Shown here piece after piece: positions 1 to 13,409 of a stretch of 64,000 nt of DNA. Source of the stretch: Myrica gale (Eukaryota > Streptophyta > Magnoliopsida > Fagales > Myricaceae); NCBI GenBank assembly GCA_963930655.1, contig OZ005612.1, positions 14,451,001 to 14,515,000 of the forward strand, in the 5' to 3' direction. Numbering within the stretch: the stretch's first letter is position 1; every line of letters starts with the position of its first letter. Made by a program: the position numbers and the translations under genes. The notes below the pieces were generated by a model. That model saw nothing but the letters and a program-made list of their open reading frames with translations, ran no database searches and was not told the DNA's origin.

Positions 1-307
1 CTTTATGCCTTATGGGGTGGAAACCCTGCGCCATGCGTGCGTCAGCGGATTAGCGCCTTCACATTATATCTAATCATGAATTAACTCAATGGTTAGAAAA
101 GAAGTATCATCGCAACGATCTCTGTTATATTTTCCAAGTTAATATAGAATATTGAAGAAAAATCGTTGAATTGAGATAATTATAATTTAAAGAAAAAGAA
201 TGTATCCACCTATAACTTAGGATTTATTATTTAGAGATAATACTTAAAATTTATAACTTTTTTGAATAAATTTTTTTGTCAAGTTTAAAAGAATGATAAC
301 ATTAAAA

Positions 308-677
308 AGAATTTTGAGGAAAATATATTTTCACACACGAATTAGCGCTTGTTTTGTATTTTGCATCATAAACTACTACGTTTAAAAGATTGGACCCACA
401 AACTACCTATCTTCAGCCCATTAAACCGTTTATCTATTTTTTCTATCAAATTGGAAGAAAGTTAACCTTTTTTTCAATAAAGAGGTCGATTATGCTCTTA
501 AAAGAAAGTCAATTAATAGTTTAGATTTAAGAGTATTTTGATTTTGTTTTAAATCACTTTCAATCTAATTTGAAAAAAAGAAATAAACGGAAGGTGCAAT
601 ATATTAGAGATCGGTAATTTGTGGGTGTAATTTTGTATATGAAAAATGTATTTTCTGATAGAATTTTGTAAAGACAA
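308..677. repeat. Degenerate inverted repeat, MITE-like, upstream of NOP14
   Basis: The left part (about 308-470) and the reverse complement of the right part (about 575-677) share imperfect blocks, such as acccacaaa(c/t)tacc and a purine-poor stretch ending in tcaaatt(g/a)ga. No clean target duplication was found. It is probably an old foldback element; the limits are approximate and the call is weak. The first 300 bases of the window hold nothing I can recognise. Confidence 0.3.
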
Positions 678-683
678 AAATAA

Positions 684-860
684 GGGGCTGTTCGGTTGTA
701 TAGTATTTTGAGAATTTTTTGTGTTTTGAGAATTTTTATGTGATGTTATTTTATTGGTATGCGTGTTGTAGTTATTTTTATGTAAAGTTAAAAATAATGT
801 TTGGTTGTGAATATTTTGTATTCAAAAAAATCTTCAAAATATTTTGTGCCGAACAAACTC
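684..860. mobile_element. Small Tourist/PIF-Harbinger-like MITE
   Basis: The element starts ggggctgttcggttg and ends ccgaacaaactc, so its ends form imperfect inverted repeats around a (c/t)tgttcgg core. The similarity continues inward (tattttgagaattttt against the reverse complement of the right arm). It is flanked by TAA on both sides (681-683 and 861-863), the 3-bp duplication expected of PIF/Harbinger-derived MITEs. There is no coding capacity in its 177 bp. Confidence 0.5.
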
Positions 861-939
861 TAAATTATCTTAAAGCATGCAATTGGAAGTTTTTGTTCAT
901 AATAATTTTGGGACTCGATCCATTGGTCAGGCAGTATAC

Positions 940-1131
940 GGGGATGTTTGAGGGTGAAAATTTTGAGTATTGGAGTTTGAGAAATATTATAAAGTAAATA
1001 TATGTTATGAGAGTTGGTGAAAAAGTAAAAAGAGAGAAGATTTTTAATAAATATTATAATAATAAAAAATTATGTAGTAAATTTTTTATGATTAAACCCA
1101 AATATTTGGGCACCAAACATACCCATAATTC
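940..1131. repeat. Dispersed MITE-like repeat, copy A
   Basis: This roughly 190-bp stretch begins ggatgtttgagggtgaaaat and ends accaaacatacc. It closely matches 55172-55377: shared blocks include gagtattgg(a/g)gtttg, aatattataaagtaaa and gagttggtgaaaaagt. The ends are inverted (tatgtttg/caaacata). Copy B interrupts a retrotransposon gene, so this is a mobile family. It lies about 180 bp upstream of the NOP14 start codon and could be part of the gene's 5' flank. Confidence 0.6.
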
Positions 1132-1307
1132 TCGATTTTGAGTGGGGGACGGTTCAGGACAGGCTCTATGATAAGCCCAGTAGGGTTTCCCTCTCATCGA
1201 GCATAACCCCCAGCAAAACCCTAAACTCTGCTCTGCGCTCGTCTGAGACCAGAAACACTACAACTACTCTTTTAGTCTCTCACCCTCTCAAACAAACTCA
1301 ACCTGCC

Positions 1308-4300
1308 ATGGCTAAACTTTCAAATTCCACTACCAATGATGCCAAAGCCGGCAAGAAGAACAAGAAAAAGAAGAATAAATCAGGCCCCAATGCCGTAGCC
1401 ATGAAAGTCCAGGCCCCAAAACCTAACCCTTTCGAGACCATTTGGTCCCGTAGGAAATTCGACATCCTCGGGAAGAAGCGCAAGGGGGAAGAACGCCGTA
1501 TCGGCCTCGCTCGCTCCCTCGCCATTGAAAAGGTACGAACGAGCTTACTCCTTAGAATCCCCCTTCTTAATGGCATTCAATTTCAAAATTTCCTTGCATA
1601 AATTTTATGATTTGGTTAGTGATGGAAATTTTGCTTCTTTTGGGATGAGACAGAGGAAGAAGACGCTGCTGAAGGAGTACGAGCTAAGTGGGAAGGCTTC
1701 TGTGTTCTTAGATAAGCGTATTGGTGAGACAGATGATGCGCTTGGTGAGTTTGATAAGGCCATTCTGCGGTCTCAGCGCGAACGTCAGGTGTGTTAATTT
1801 GGATTGCTTAAACAATTTATTTTTCCTGTGAAAGCTGAATTGCTGCATTTCGTTTGTAGCTTTGTTTTATGTTGGCTGTTGAAAAGTGTACCAATGTAAC
1901 ACATCCAATAAGTTTTAAGTTATTATAGCCGTGGCTCTTTGGTGTTCAAAAGGCTGAAAAAATCAAACTCAATTTTACTTATCCACAAAATAAAGGAAGT
2001 AGAAGAAACCAAATGAAAGAACCAACATAACGCTTCTGTGTACCATACCTTCAAAATTGTCTGTCTCAGTCCAAAATACAAAATGTGGGCCACTTCAAAT
2101 GTGCTCCTTTTCTTTTCATCAGCTGTCTTGTCAACCAGACATCACTTTGCTTGATATTTAGAAATGATTGATTTTAGTGCAGAGTAAGTTATCAGTTTCT
2201 ATATTTTGTTTCTTCTAGCTTCATGTTGTGAGAATTTCTCCATTCGCTTTCCTTTGTAGCTGAAACTGAGCAAAAAAAGCAAATATACCTTATCAGATGG
2301 AGAAGAAGAAGATTTTGGGATCGAAGGTCTTGGTGCATTCTCTGGAAGGGATGATTTTGAGGATGAATTTATGCCTGATGACGATGAGTTTGACAGTGAA
2401 GCCACTGCAAGTATGTGTGGATTTATTTCATGCTGTCTGATCTTAAAAGTAGTTTAGTATAGGATTGTAGTGGCAAAATGATTTGTCCGTTACCATGAGA
2501 TTTGTTCTCAGTTGTAGTTTTTGGTTATAAAATACGTGTAGACTATGACAGATGGACCATTTTGTCTTATCAACCTGATATCATCAAGTCCTGAGTTTTT
2601 TTCCTGGAGCTGTTCCTCTAGAGTGGGGTCTTTCTTAAATAGAGAAGCAAAAGAAGAACAAGAAAAACCTGATATCACCATCCATCGTTCTTTAGTGCTC
2701 TTTTTTCTTTTTGTTTTTTTCCTTCTCGGTCTCTCTCTCTGGCAACGTGTTTGCAGTACTAGTCTTGTAATTCAGCAATGTCACTCCTCTTGTATTGTCA
2801 TCTTCTGTTATAAATACTGGGGTATAGATCATGTGATTGCTGACACTACCCTCAGTCTCTACAGATGAAAGGTTCAATACATTGGATCTTGATGTTTATA
2901 GAAGGCTCTAGGATATGGGGTGAATTACTTTGTAAAAGAAGAAGAATCTCTAAATGAATGAGAAAGTTTTAGAACTTTGTTCTCATCTTAGTTTCGATGT
3001 TTTGAGCGAGCGTCCGAGGCTCTACTTTTTGGATATGAACATTTCCTCAACTCCAAAAGTTTGTTGGTATGTTAGACATTTAATTTGGAACTACTTGCTC
3101 TTCCTATGTTTCTGCTGCTGCTTCATAGAATTTGCTTGGAATATGAAATACAGTCTGAATTTTGTGTGTGTGATAGGTTCTGTTTAACAGTTGCAATACC
3201 GTTGACTGATGAAATTGCTTACAATCTTCTTCTTGTTTCTTCTGGAACTTTTTGTTTCTTGGTATTGTCTCTTCTGGATTTGCTCATTACAAATGATGTG
3301 TTTAATTGTGCAGAAGACTCAGCCATGCTAAAGCACCTTCATGCTTATAAGACGGAGAATCCACAAGAGAGGGGTCTGATTGAAGGAGAGGAAAATGTGA
3401 GACTGAGTCTGCTCTTTCTTTTGGTGCAGTATGTTCATGTATTGCATTATTATTTGTTATTCATACTCCAAACTACTATGATGACAGCAGATTATCAACT
3501 CAATCGTACTATTCTTCTTGAGACTATCACAGATTTTGTTTTTCCTTGGTAGTTTTCAACTGTTCTTGTTTACCATCTTTATTGAGAGTCACCTTTCCCT
3601 TGCTCTATCTTGTGACACTGACCTCTATTGCAGCTCTATGTGACCACTATTGCTTTTAATCCTTTGCACTAGTCCTCTGGTTTCCGGTCCTAATATCGAT
3701 GGAGAGTTAGTATCATATTTGTTTTTGATCCACTAAGATGTAATCTGGCTTGGTTTACTAGTTAGTCGAGCAACATATATTGTAGCTTTGATCATTTGGT
3801 TTATGCATATTTTGTGGTCTGAAATTTAGAGTTCCCAGTCCAGAATCATATTCCTCAAGGGCTTGTGTCACTTCTACATAATGTTTTCCTTCAGTGCAAG
3901 AAAGTGATTCTGATCTTCTGAGAAGAAACTTGCATGTTATTTCTATAAGTGGACCATAGATTTTCATCAGTTCAAGAAAGTGATTCTGATCTTCTGCGAA
4001 GAAACTTGTATGTTATTTCTAGAAGTGGACATGGAAGATCACTCTTTCTCTCTCTTCCCTCCTTCCGCCCCCCTCTCCCTGGATAAATTTATTGCTGCCT
4101 TTAAATGGTAGCTTCAACCTAATTCAAGACTATCTCTCTTTTACTGCAGAAACACAAAAGCAAGAAAGAAGTGATGGAGGAAATTATCTCGAAGAGCAAA
4201 TTCCTTAGGGTGAATATTATTTTCGTATTAATAAAACAAGTTTGTGATTACTGTTATTTTATTTCCTTACTCCTGTTTTCAATTTACATTCTCCTTTAAC

Positions 4301-7300
4301 CTCTTCCAGGCCCAAAAAGCAAAAGAGAAAGAAGAGCATGAACATTTGATGCATGAATTGGACAAAAACTTCACATCTTTAGTGCAGTCTGAGGCGTTAT
4401 TATCTTTAACTGAACCAGGCAAGATGAATGCTTTGAAGGCTCTTGTGAACAAGAGCATTTTGAATGAGCAAAGGAAGAAGGATGAGCCATTTACGTTGCA
4501 AAAAAACGAAAATTTGAATAAGGTATTGTGCTCTGATGAATGTTCTAGATGGCAAACTTTCAAGCAATAAATTTGGTTTTGGGGATTCTAAGTTAGCCTC
4601 TGTTATGGGAAGATTTGTCTTTGTTACTGCTTATGCTTTGTGTCTTCTGCTTCTTCATCCCCATACCACTTCATTAAATCCCCGTGTTGCAAGTATTTTC
4701 TAAATTTTAAACCACCATCTTGGTTGTCCATAGTCTTTCGTTTGGATTCTGAAGATGTGGTGTAAACATGTTGTGTTTCTCTACCTGCACTACTTTGAGC
4801 ATGAAATTGTTATATCTGTCAGGATCAACCTGATTCTTACGACAAACTCGTCAAAGAGATGGCACTGGAAATGCGTGCTCGCCCGTCAGACAGGACTAAG
4901 ACTCCTGAAGAGACTGCCCAGGAAGAGAGAGAACGTCTAGAGCATTTGGAGGTATGAGTGCATGCTTGTTCAAAATTGGTGATATGTTTGTATAGGTGCA
5001 TCTGCATGATACTCACGCATGTGGAGTATCTGTGCTACGTTTTGTGGTTTATCAATCTTTATAATGGGTTTAATATGGACGTGTCTGACAGTCTGAGTAT
5101 CTCTCTAGGGTTATAGACTATAATTTGACTGAATCAATGTCGAGTTTCCTCCTGTCTTAACACTAGATAGAGGCCATTTCTTTTTAAAAATTGTGATACT
5201 TCTTAGGAATTGGGATAAAAGGTTGAATAAGCATTATACATGTATCAGCGCACTTGTCTCACAGCTTGGAGAATACGAGTCCTCATATTGAGCTATGCAC
5301 CTTTGTCATTGTACAGAATGCTATACTCTGGTTGTATACCACTGTTAGCCTGCTTTATGATGTATTATAAACTTGAATACTTACAAATCATCGTGATGTT
5401 CCACATATCAGGAAGAGCGACAGAAGAGAATGGTAGCTCCTGATTATTCTAGTGAAGACAATGATGATGCTGAGAACACGTCTAACCAGGGTCTTAAATC
5501 TATATCTGGGGATGATCTAGGTGATTCCTTCTCACTCGAAGAACAGCCCAAGACTAAAAAGGGTTGGGTTGATGAGATTCTAGAAAGAAGGGATGTGAAT
5601 GATTCTGAGACTGAGGCCGGTGATTCTTCTGGTGATTCAGAAACCGCTGAAGATGATAATGACGACGATAATGAGGATGGTGAAAATAACCTGTCTTTGA
5701 AGGACTGGGAACAAAGTGATGATGATAATCTTCGTACAGATGTGGATGTTGATAAAGAAGAAGAGCACGATGATGAAGATGATGATGATGCTGAGGAAGA
5801 GATGGGACCAAGAGACCTGAAAGTGGCAAAGAACAAAGATACTCTTGAAACTAGTAAAAGAAATCGAGAGACTTCAGATACAAAGAGAGCAAAAACAGAT
5901 AAACATGTTTCAACTCGACCAGACCTTCCCTACTTGATTGAAGCTCCAAAAAGTTTTGAGGAGTTTTCTGCATTATTGGACAGCCATTCTAATGCTGAAG
6001 TCATGTTGATAATCACTCGAATCCGGGCAAGCAATGCAATAAAGCTTGCAGCAGAAAATCGAAAGAAAATGCAAGTATGAAAGTTTTGGGTGCTATTGTG
6101 CTTGTGTTCTTACTGCTTTATTTGTATCCCTTCACTCATTAGGTTTCCCAACTAACGGAGACTTGAGTAAATTTACAAAAAGCTTGACTTGGATTTAAAA
6201 TTTGATGAGGTTGCGTGAAGAAAGAAACCTATGATGTGTGAGCTAAGTTTTGTAAGATGGCTAATGTACAGATTTTAATGAGCACTTTTTCCAAGAAGCT
6301 TTTTCTTTTCCGAGTTTGTAAAACATTTAAAAAATCCATGAAACCCTAAGTTGAGCTAGTGATGAATCAGTTTGTATTTTACTTTTACTTGTTCCTGTAA
6401 TCTTAAAAACATGATTCAGCTTCTGAGTTATCCAAAAAGCTGATGGGTCTAGTATTAATTTACATTGGTTTGTAGGTTTAGAAGCACAGGACATAACAGC
6501 TATGTTTACTTTGTAATAACCCATCTAGTAACAATTTTTCTAGTATAGCTTTAGTTTTACTTGAACTTACTTTCTGCATATGAGGACGAACATTCACACT
6601 AGCACACTATTTCCAAGTCGGCCACAGCCGCTGGTTTGTCACTACCTTCATGAAATTGTGTTAACTGATTTCCATATATATTCATTGGTGTGTCTGGAAC
6701 CGTGTAGGTATTTTATGGTGTACTACTTCAGTATTTTGCCATCTTAGCGAATACAAGGCCCTTGAAATTTGAGCTACTAAATTCTCTGGTGAAGCCGTTG
6801 ATGGAAATGAGTATGGAGATTCCATACTTCGCTGCAATATGTGCTCGTCAGAGGATATTGAGAATTCGAGAACAACTTTGTGAGACCGTCAAAGACCCAG
6901 GTCTGACCTAATAAAGTTATTACTTGTTTGTTCTTCTATATTCATCTTGAAACTAGGTATTTCTGTTATGTGTTGTTCATATGATACGTGAATCAATTAT
7001 TTTGATTCTTGCAGAAATTAGCAGCTGGCCTTCTTCAAAAACATTGTTCCTTTTGAGGCTCTGGTCCTTGATATTTCCATGCTCTGACTTTCGGCATGTG
7101 GTCATGACTCCAGCAATATTGTTGATGTGTGAATATTTGATGCGTTGTCCCATTTTGTCTGTTCGGGATATTGCTATTGGATCCTTCCTGTGCTCTATGC
7201 TTCTCTCGGTATGTATTTTCTTGAACTATTAGCTGTTCGTCTAGATTGTGCATTTTCCTCACAGGATGTTTGATAACTAGGTCTGTTCAAGAGTCTTTCA

Positions 7301-9982
7301 ATTGTGTCTTGGATCATTGTACTTGCAGGTTGGTATACATGGACGTGCAATATCAGTGTGACATACCACATATGTAACTTCTAAATTTTAAAGTTAAAGA
7401 GTGCATTTATATGAATCAACAGCTGATTGATAACTAACATAATATAGAAGCTTTAAACATGCATATGCACATATTTTAATTTCATATATATTAATGTAGT
7501 TGTACTTCCATTATTGGGAAAGAAATATTAGATATATTGTATAAGGTCTGAATATGCGGTGATAATGAAACACACGGCACAATTTTGTGTTGGCCTGATG
7601 GTTAATGGAAGGTAATAAGGTGTGGTATGTGAGAGGTGAGAGAGGTGAGTTCATAAACCTTGGTTGTTTTCCATACTTGTTAGACCACAACGGTCTTTGG
7701 GCTTTGTGGTGGTTGGATGGTGGTCAAACATGGTTCAATTTGTTTCTCACCCAGAGAGGTTTGGAGAAGCATGATAGCAACAGATGATGAGCACTTGACA
7801 ATTTGATAGGCTCATTCAGTCTGGTTCCAACATGCAAAATTTTGAATTGTGGTGGCAGTTACATGAAGTGCTTTTGAAACTTCCCGATGGTCTTAACGCA
7901 ATGAAAAGATATAATAAGCCCCGTGCTTATCCAATTATGCTCTTCATTAAGCATACCTGCCACTTTTTATTATTCCCGACTCCTTGGTTTGCTTTTATTT
8001 TCGGGAAATTTAAAAATACTTCTTGGATTTTGGTGAGATTTTAAAAAACTGTATAGGTTTTAAAATTGACAAATTATTTGTCGAGTTTAGGCCATATTTG
8101 CAAAATCACTCCCTTCGTCGCCTTTGCGTCTAAATTTCTAACGGAATTGATGATGCTGCAGCCAAGTGTTAATATATGGTCTTGTGACATGCCACTTGTT
8201 TTAAAAATAAATAAAAATTATAACATCTTTTTATGATTTAATATTTTTATTTAATTTATGAATTTTGTTAAGTTTAGTTTTTAATTTCATTTATTGTTAT
8301 AATTATAGTGTTTTTTAAGGTTAAGACACGCGGCCTGCCATATGGACATATATTGACACGTGACGTGCCACATCATCAATTCTGTTATAAATTTGGATGG
8401 AAATGTAAAGGAGTGAGTGATATTGCAAGCATGATCTACACTCGAGTGATTTGTTAATTTTAGAAACCCAGACATGTTTTTAAAATTCCATAAAAACCCA
8501 GGCAGTGTTCTTTAAATTTTCCTTTAGTTTCATAATTATTAATGAACTTCTGAGTTTTTTTAATGTTGTTTAGAATTGTTAATGTAAAGTCTGTTGCATG
8601 ATTAAGCTTATATGCCAGCACCTATTAATGCAAGAGCTGCAATTTTGGGTCATTCGTTTGATTAATTGATATAGCAGGTCACTAGAGAATCTCATAAGGT
8701 TTGTCCTGAAGCAATAGTGTTTCTCCGAACTCTCCTGATGGCAGCCACAAACAGGAAACCAGTTTCGTATCAAGATTCTCACGTACGTTTCTTGATTCAT
8801 TATTTCTGTTTTGTGTTTAACAGCAGATAGCGTCTAATGACTGTTGTATGTTTGTTCTTATGCAGTTTTATCAGCTGATGGAATTCAAAGAAATCATGCC
8901 CCTTCTTTATATACGTGATTGTGAAATTGAGATCATCCCTCTGAATTTCATGATGATAATGGACATGCCTGAAGACTCTCCCTTTTTTACCTCAGAAAGA
9001 TTCAGGTTTGTGGATACCATTTGCCATAATGTGTTGTGGCATCTAACGTGATGGTACATTATGGTTTACCATACAGTAGTAAAGTGGCATTGTTCAGATA
9101 TCATGCTTTCCTTTGTTGGATTTTTTTTTGGTTGGCTGACTACCCAGTCACGAGAATTTCTCCATTTAGACTGATTCAGTGCCTTCTTTTAATCTGGTTT
9201 GATGTTTTTAGTACTCCTAGAAGTTTCTAGGTTAAAAATTTCTAGCAAACTTTTGGCGCTTATTACCAGGTCTATTCAAGATCTTATTTCAATGCTGTTG
9301 CCATTTGATTAGAATTGAGCCTTTCAACTTGCAGGGCTAGTGTCCTGGTAAGTGTGATTGAAACCTTAAGAGGATATGCGGACACTTACAAGGGATTCAG
9401 TTCCTTTCCTGAAATGTTCTTGCCACTTTCAACTTCGTTACTTGAACTGGCACAACAGGAAACCATGCCATATGCGTTGCAAGAGAGACTTAAAGATGTT
9501 GCTCGGCTCATTGATACAAAAGCAGATGAACATTACATACAGCGGCGTCCGCTTCAAATGCGGAAGCAAAAGCCAGTGCCTATCAAACTACTAAATCCAA
9601 AATTTGAGGAGAAGTAATTTATTCTCTTCCCCTTTCCCCAAACTCGTTAACCTTTGTTGTATTAGGAAAGGCGTGTCTCAAACTGAGCATTTAATGTCAT
9701 GTGATATTTGTTTGCAGCTTTGTTAAAGGTAGAGATTATGATCCAGATCGTGAACGGGCTGAGAGGAGAAAGTTGAAGAAACTTCTAAAACGTGAAGCTA
9801 AAGGTGCAGCTCGTGAACTGCGTAAAGATAATTCTTTCTTATTTGAGGTGAAGGAAAAAAACAAGAGACTAGTGGAGGAAGAAAGAGCAGAGAAATATGG
9901 TAAGGCTTTAGCGTTCCTTCAAGAACAAGAACATGCTTTCAAATCTGGGCAATTGGGAAAAGGCGGGAAGAGGAGTAGATGA
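1308..9982 (+). CDS. NOP14: Nucleolar protein 14 (NOP14), 14 exons
   Basis: This gene encodes the U3 snoRNP/small-subunit processome factor NOP14, which acts in the nucleolus in 18S rRNA maturation and 40S assembly. Coding exons: 1308-1532, 1654-1788, 2260-2410, 3314-3396, 4150-4209, 4310-4522, 4823-4951, 5412-6074, 6708-6900, 7015-7208, 8678-8782, 8866-9005, 9335-9613, 9718-9982. All introns are GT...AG, phases match throughout, and the product is 944 residues, near the size of other plant NOP14 proteins (from memory). Visible hallmarks are a Lys-rich N-terminus (residues 14-24), the segment NPFETIWSRRKFDILGKKR (about 40-58), a long Asp/Glu/Ser-rich tract (about 338-465) after the KKGWVDEILERRD region, and the near-C-terminal FEENFVKGRDYDPDRE followed by a basic Lys/Arg-rich helix. 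The start ATG is the first in frame and has context gccATGGC. A foldback element sits in intron 10. No disabling change was seen, so this is probably a functional gene. Confidence 0.95.
3897..4030. repeat. 58-bp direct repeat in NOP14 intron 4
   Basis: Units 3897-3954 and 3973-4030 are nearly identical (shared core gaaagtgattctgatcttct), separated by an 18-bp spacer. They are noncoding and lie wholly in intron 4 of NOP14. This is a simple local duplication. Confidence 0.8.
8003..8522. mobile_element. Mutator-like foldback MITE in NOP14 intron 10
   Basis: The two ends form long imperfect inverted repeats of about 200 bp each. The left arm starts gggaaatttaaaaatacttc, and the reverse complement of the right end is ggaaaatttaaagaacactg. 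Deeper shared blocks include ggaattgatgatg and gtgtcaatatatg-like sequence. The flanks are tttattttc (7994-8002) and tttagtttc (8523-8531), 8 of 9 identical, which fits the 9-bp duplication of Mutator-like elements. It has no transposase. It lies in an intron with intact splice sites, so NOP14 should be spared. Confidence 0.65.
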
Positions 9983-10622
9983 GGCTGACTTATGAAGCTA
10001 CGGTACACGTTATCTAGTATTGGAAGTCTTCAGGTTCACATAGTAGCCCTTGATCCCCTCAAGTCCTCCGGTTGTTGTCCTGCAATTGAGGTATTTAGTT
10101 GCATTGAGTTGAAGCCTTGGAAATTGGAAGCTCGGAAGGATCAGTTTTCAAATTTCCTGTATGAGCATTTATTAATGTTCTCATATCATATTGGGAACCT
10201 GGCCTCTGCGGTTACGGAGAAGATCTTCATTGGCAGCCTCATTACAGACGTCGCTATTGTACTCTTTCCTATTATGTGGTTCTTCAGCTCTAGGCGATTT
10301 GCACTAGTCTTGTTGGATTACACCAACCTCAGGTAGCTCCTTTGTCGGCCTATGGGTCAAGAAACATTGAATCTCTCTCTCTCGTCATCTTATTCTATTC
10401 CCATTGTCACGATGTAGGGTGCGTTTGTTGAGGATTTTCCTGCCCTCCAATTGAATGCTTTAGTTTATTAATGAAGTTTTGCTCATCTTCCTTATCTTTT
10501 TTCTATTCTCATTGTCCCGTGTGCTACTAGCAACATCAACTTGGTCCGCGCAATACATCAACACGGTCCGTTCAATCCGAGTATGGTATCGGGTCGATGC
10601 AGTAGGCAAAAATCAGGTGCGT
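9983..10622. other. NOP14 3' flank, no further gene
   Basis: This stretch follows the NOP14 stop codon and probably begins with its 3' untranslated region. No AATAAA signal is obvious. The open frame here (9992-10336) resembles nothing I know and lacks an upstream context for a separate gene. Confidence 0.5.
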
Positions 10623-10864
10623 ATGAAAAATTAGATTGAAAATTTATATACGAAACTCAAAAGAACTAAGATTTTAATGATAAAAATCATAATAAAATTG
10701 AATCAATCGGACTGAACGTGAAGAAGTCCTTGAAATAGTGGTGTGGATGAAAAATTAGATTGAAAATTTACATACAAAACTCAAAAGAACTAAGATTTTA
10801 ACGATATAAATTATAATAAAATTGAATCAATCGTAGCTGGACGTGAAGAAGTCCTTGAAATAGT
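10623..10864. repeat. Tandem direct repeat, two units of about 117 bp
   Basis: Unit 1 (10623-10739) and unit 2 (10747-10864) both run from atgaaaaattagattgaaaa to gtccttgaaatagt with a few substitutions and one small indel. The unit is AT-rich and noncoding, and no flanking element was recognised. Confidence 0.85.
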
Positions 10865-13012
10865 ATAGGTAAAAATTTGAGAAGGAAATACGTTTAAAGG
10901 AGGAGGCTGATCGAATGAGAGAGTTTGCGTAAAAATAAAAAAATGCGAAGTCTATTAAAGTTCAGCAGTCGCCTATCCTGGTCGGTCTTCAATCTCTCTC
11001 CTTATTGTTAGGGTGAGGTCGGTCTTGAAGTACTCCCGAAAATCTATCCGACGACGCTGGTCAACTTCATGAGGTTCTCCCTCGGGGAGAGAACACTCGG
11101 AGTTCCAACTTTTTCTTAAAAAAACGAGCTGCAAGTGGAAAACTTCTTTAATGTTGCAATCAAATCCTTCCAGTATGATGGCACTTAAGAACTCACGAAG
11201 AGGGAAATGGCTCCCTGTTGAGGTCAAACTCTTCCTCGAGAAGCTAATCCAGACACAATTGGTAAACATCGAATGGAAAATTATGTTCGGACGGTTACGA
11301 ATTGCGTCCAAACATTTTTTTGTTAAAATTAAATTTATACATTCATATAATAGCCTTAGACCCGTTTTGGAATTACAGCGATTCACATAACAAATGCGCT
11401 GTAATTTTCAAATTGTCTACGTTATGAACAGTTTATGTTTACAATATATGTAATGTGCGTAATTGTGTCCGAGGTGCGTACAAATTTTGATGCAGATATC
11501 AATTTTTCCTTCGGATATACATTCAGCATTGAGCTTACGCACTCACTTTCAATGGTGGGTGTCTAACATCAATGTTGGATGTGTGTATTTGGAGACTGAG
11601 AGGACATGCTGTCGAAATTTCTAAAACATCGGTCACAATGGTCATGAGAATTACATATTGTTCAGATATTGTAAATCTGAATGAGATAGGACCTATTGTA
11701 CGAAGAAATAGGAGTTGGTTGTCATTGTTTGCATTATTATTTTAATATTATCATCATTGAAGGGAACATAATGGATAAGAGCTAGATTTTTGAAGCAGGT
11801 AGATTAGAAGTGTGAACTATAGTGAAGGTGTCCTAGGTTTTAAGAGTAAGACCCAAAATTATGGTTCCAATGTGTAAAGGAAATGGAGGACAATTTGTTC
11901 ATACATTTCTGAAATTATTTTTGCAACAATTTGGAAGTCTAAGGGTTTATAGATTAAGAATTAAGAATTACGTGAGCTAGGGAATCATTGATCCTATTGG
12001 CTCAAGTAGAATATAGATAAGTAATTAATTGTAAGCAAAAGGAGTTTCACAAATCAATCTCATCTTTTCGATGGTCGATTGGATATGTTGATGGACATGA
12101 TCTCAATTTGTAAAATCCTAACATTTAGAATAAAAGAATATAAGTGAAATAATGAAAAATAATTTTTCAACAATCTTATGGTCGAGATCTGAGATCTCTA
12201 ACGATCCTACGTCATATCATAGTTAATATTTTAGAAAAAGACTGTAAGATAGTTTGCTATACAATTGGTCATTAGAACTTTGAGAAAGTGAAACCTTAGA
12301 ACTTTGAGAAAGTGAAACCCTAGATGGCTGTGAGGCGTGGATTGGAAGTAGACAAAATATTCGGGTTGCTCAAGTGGTGATATGAACAAGTTCCTGAAGA
12401 ATTCTTGGAAGACTATTCTGTGAGTTAGTGATTATTTTATTATTCCACCCTCTCTAATAAATTGTACACCTCAGTCAAATTTGTAATTTCTTATATAATG
12501 TCAATGAATTCATACAGTTCGGTACGTATCTTAGCCAAACCAAACTGTTCACTCCAATATTTCTTAATTTTGTTACCTTCAAATACATGCATGATAGATT
12601 AAAATTAGTGTCGTGACTTTAGTCATTTGTCCAAACGGCTCCCCCTTCCCTCAATGAATAAATCGTCTTTATCAGGTGATAGGACTATAGGTCAGGTTCA
12701 CCACATACCTACAGTCGATTTGTTTGCATATTCCAAATGGAAAATTGAGGGGAATTTATCATTGGTGGTGTGTTATGCAGTACACGTTCTTACTAATATT
12801 AAGCCAGGTTATAAGTTTGGAGAAATAGTCCCCTAGAATTGCCAAGTTGGGATGTTTCCGATGTATTGGTTGACGTGGAATCCTGTGAATTGCATGAAGT
12901 TCCTCTTCCATTGTCATTTCAAACTCAATATTTTGGCGTGCTGGTAGTTATAACAGTAATCAACAGCGTGCCTTTTCTATGCACCCCATACCGTTCTTAA
13001 TCTTCCTATTGA
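10865..13012. other. Intergenic stretch without recognisable gene
   Basis: No frame here matches a family I recognise. A perfect 24-bp tandem duplication lies at 12272-12295 and 12296-12319 (unit begins ttagaactttgagaaag). A short plus-strand frame at 12627-12836 contains a WKIEG motif faintly like phloem-protein-2 lectins, but the match is too weak to annotate. Confidence 0.5.
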
Positions 13013-13264
13013 TCAGAGAACAAACGAACCCAAACCACTGATTAAGATGCACCCAGCCAGGATCAGTCTGGCCACCAATTTTCTCATGCTTCCCTCAGCT
13101 TCATTCTTGTAGGGTCGGGCCGATTTCTGGAGGCCCGATTCAAAAGACCACGAGCAAAGAACATGCAACTCGGAAACCAAGCCTGTAGAGGATGAGAAGC
13201 TAAACTCAACCAATGCTGGCAACTTCTGTCTCAAATTAACTCTAGAAGAAAGGTGTTGTTGCAT
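13013..13264 (-). pseudogene. Fragment resembling the C-end of an L-type lectin receptor domain
   Basis: The translated piece (83 residues) has the pattern LSSRVNLRQKLPALVEFSF, SSSTGL and CSWSF, which resembles the last strands of legume-lectin domains in L-type lectin receptor kinases (I/V-DL...LPE.V..GFS...G......SW.F). A hydrophobic stretch near the end (LVARLILAGCILISGLG) could be the transmembrane helix. It then stops, so no kinase domain follows. The upstream lectin strands are absent, and a hAT transposase relic lies directly beyond. This is at best a gene fragment. The family assignment rests on short motifs and could be wrong. Confidence 0.4.
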
Positions 13265-13409
13265 TGGGGCATTCTAAAACCGATGTTAAACGAATGCGAT
13301 AAACATTCTCTGTGAGCACTATTATGTAACACATCTCCCCCGGAACTTCTGCACAGGGGCGATAAGCATTCTCTATATCGTTGTTAAACGAATGCAAACG
13401 ATCATTTCT

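Noticed and set aside
5444-5836. Minus-strand Ser-rich frame opposite NOP14 exon 8
   Set aside because: It is the complement of the Asp/Glu-rich coding tract (GAT/GAA against ATC/TTC) and needs no separate gene.
9992-10336. 114-residue frame just after NOP14
   Set aside because: It begins 10 bp after the stop, has no family resemblance and is best seen as 3' untranslated sequence.
12627-12836. Possible phloem-protein-2-like fragment
   Set aside because: Only WKIEG and a loose pattern agree; not enough for a call.
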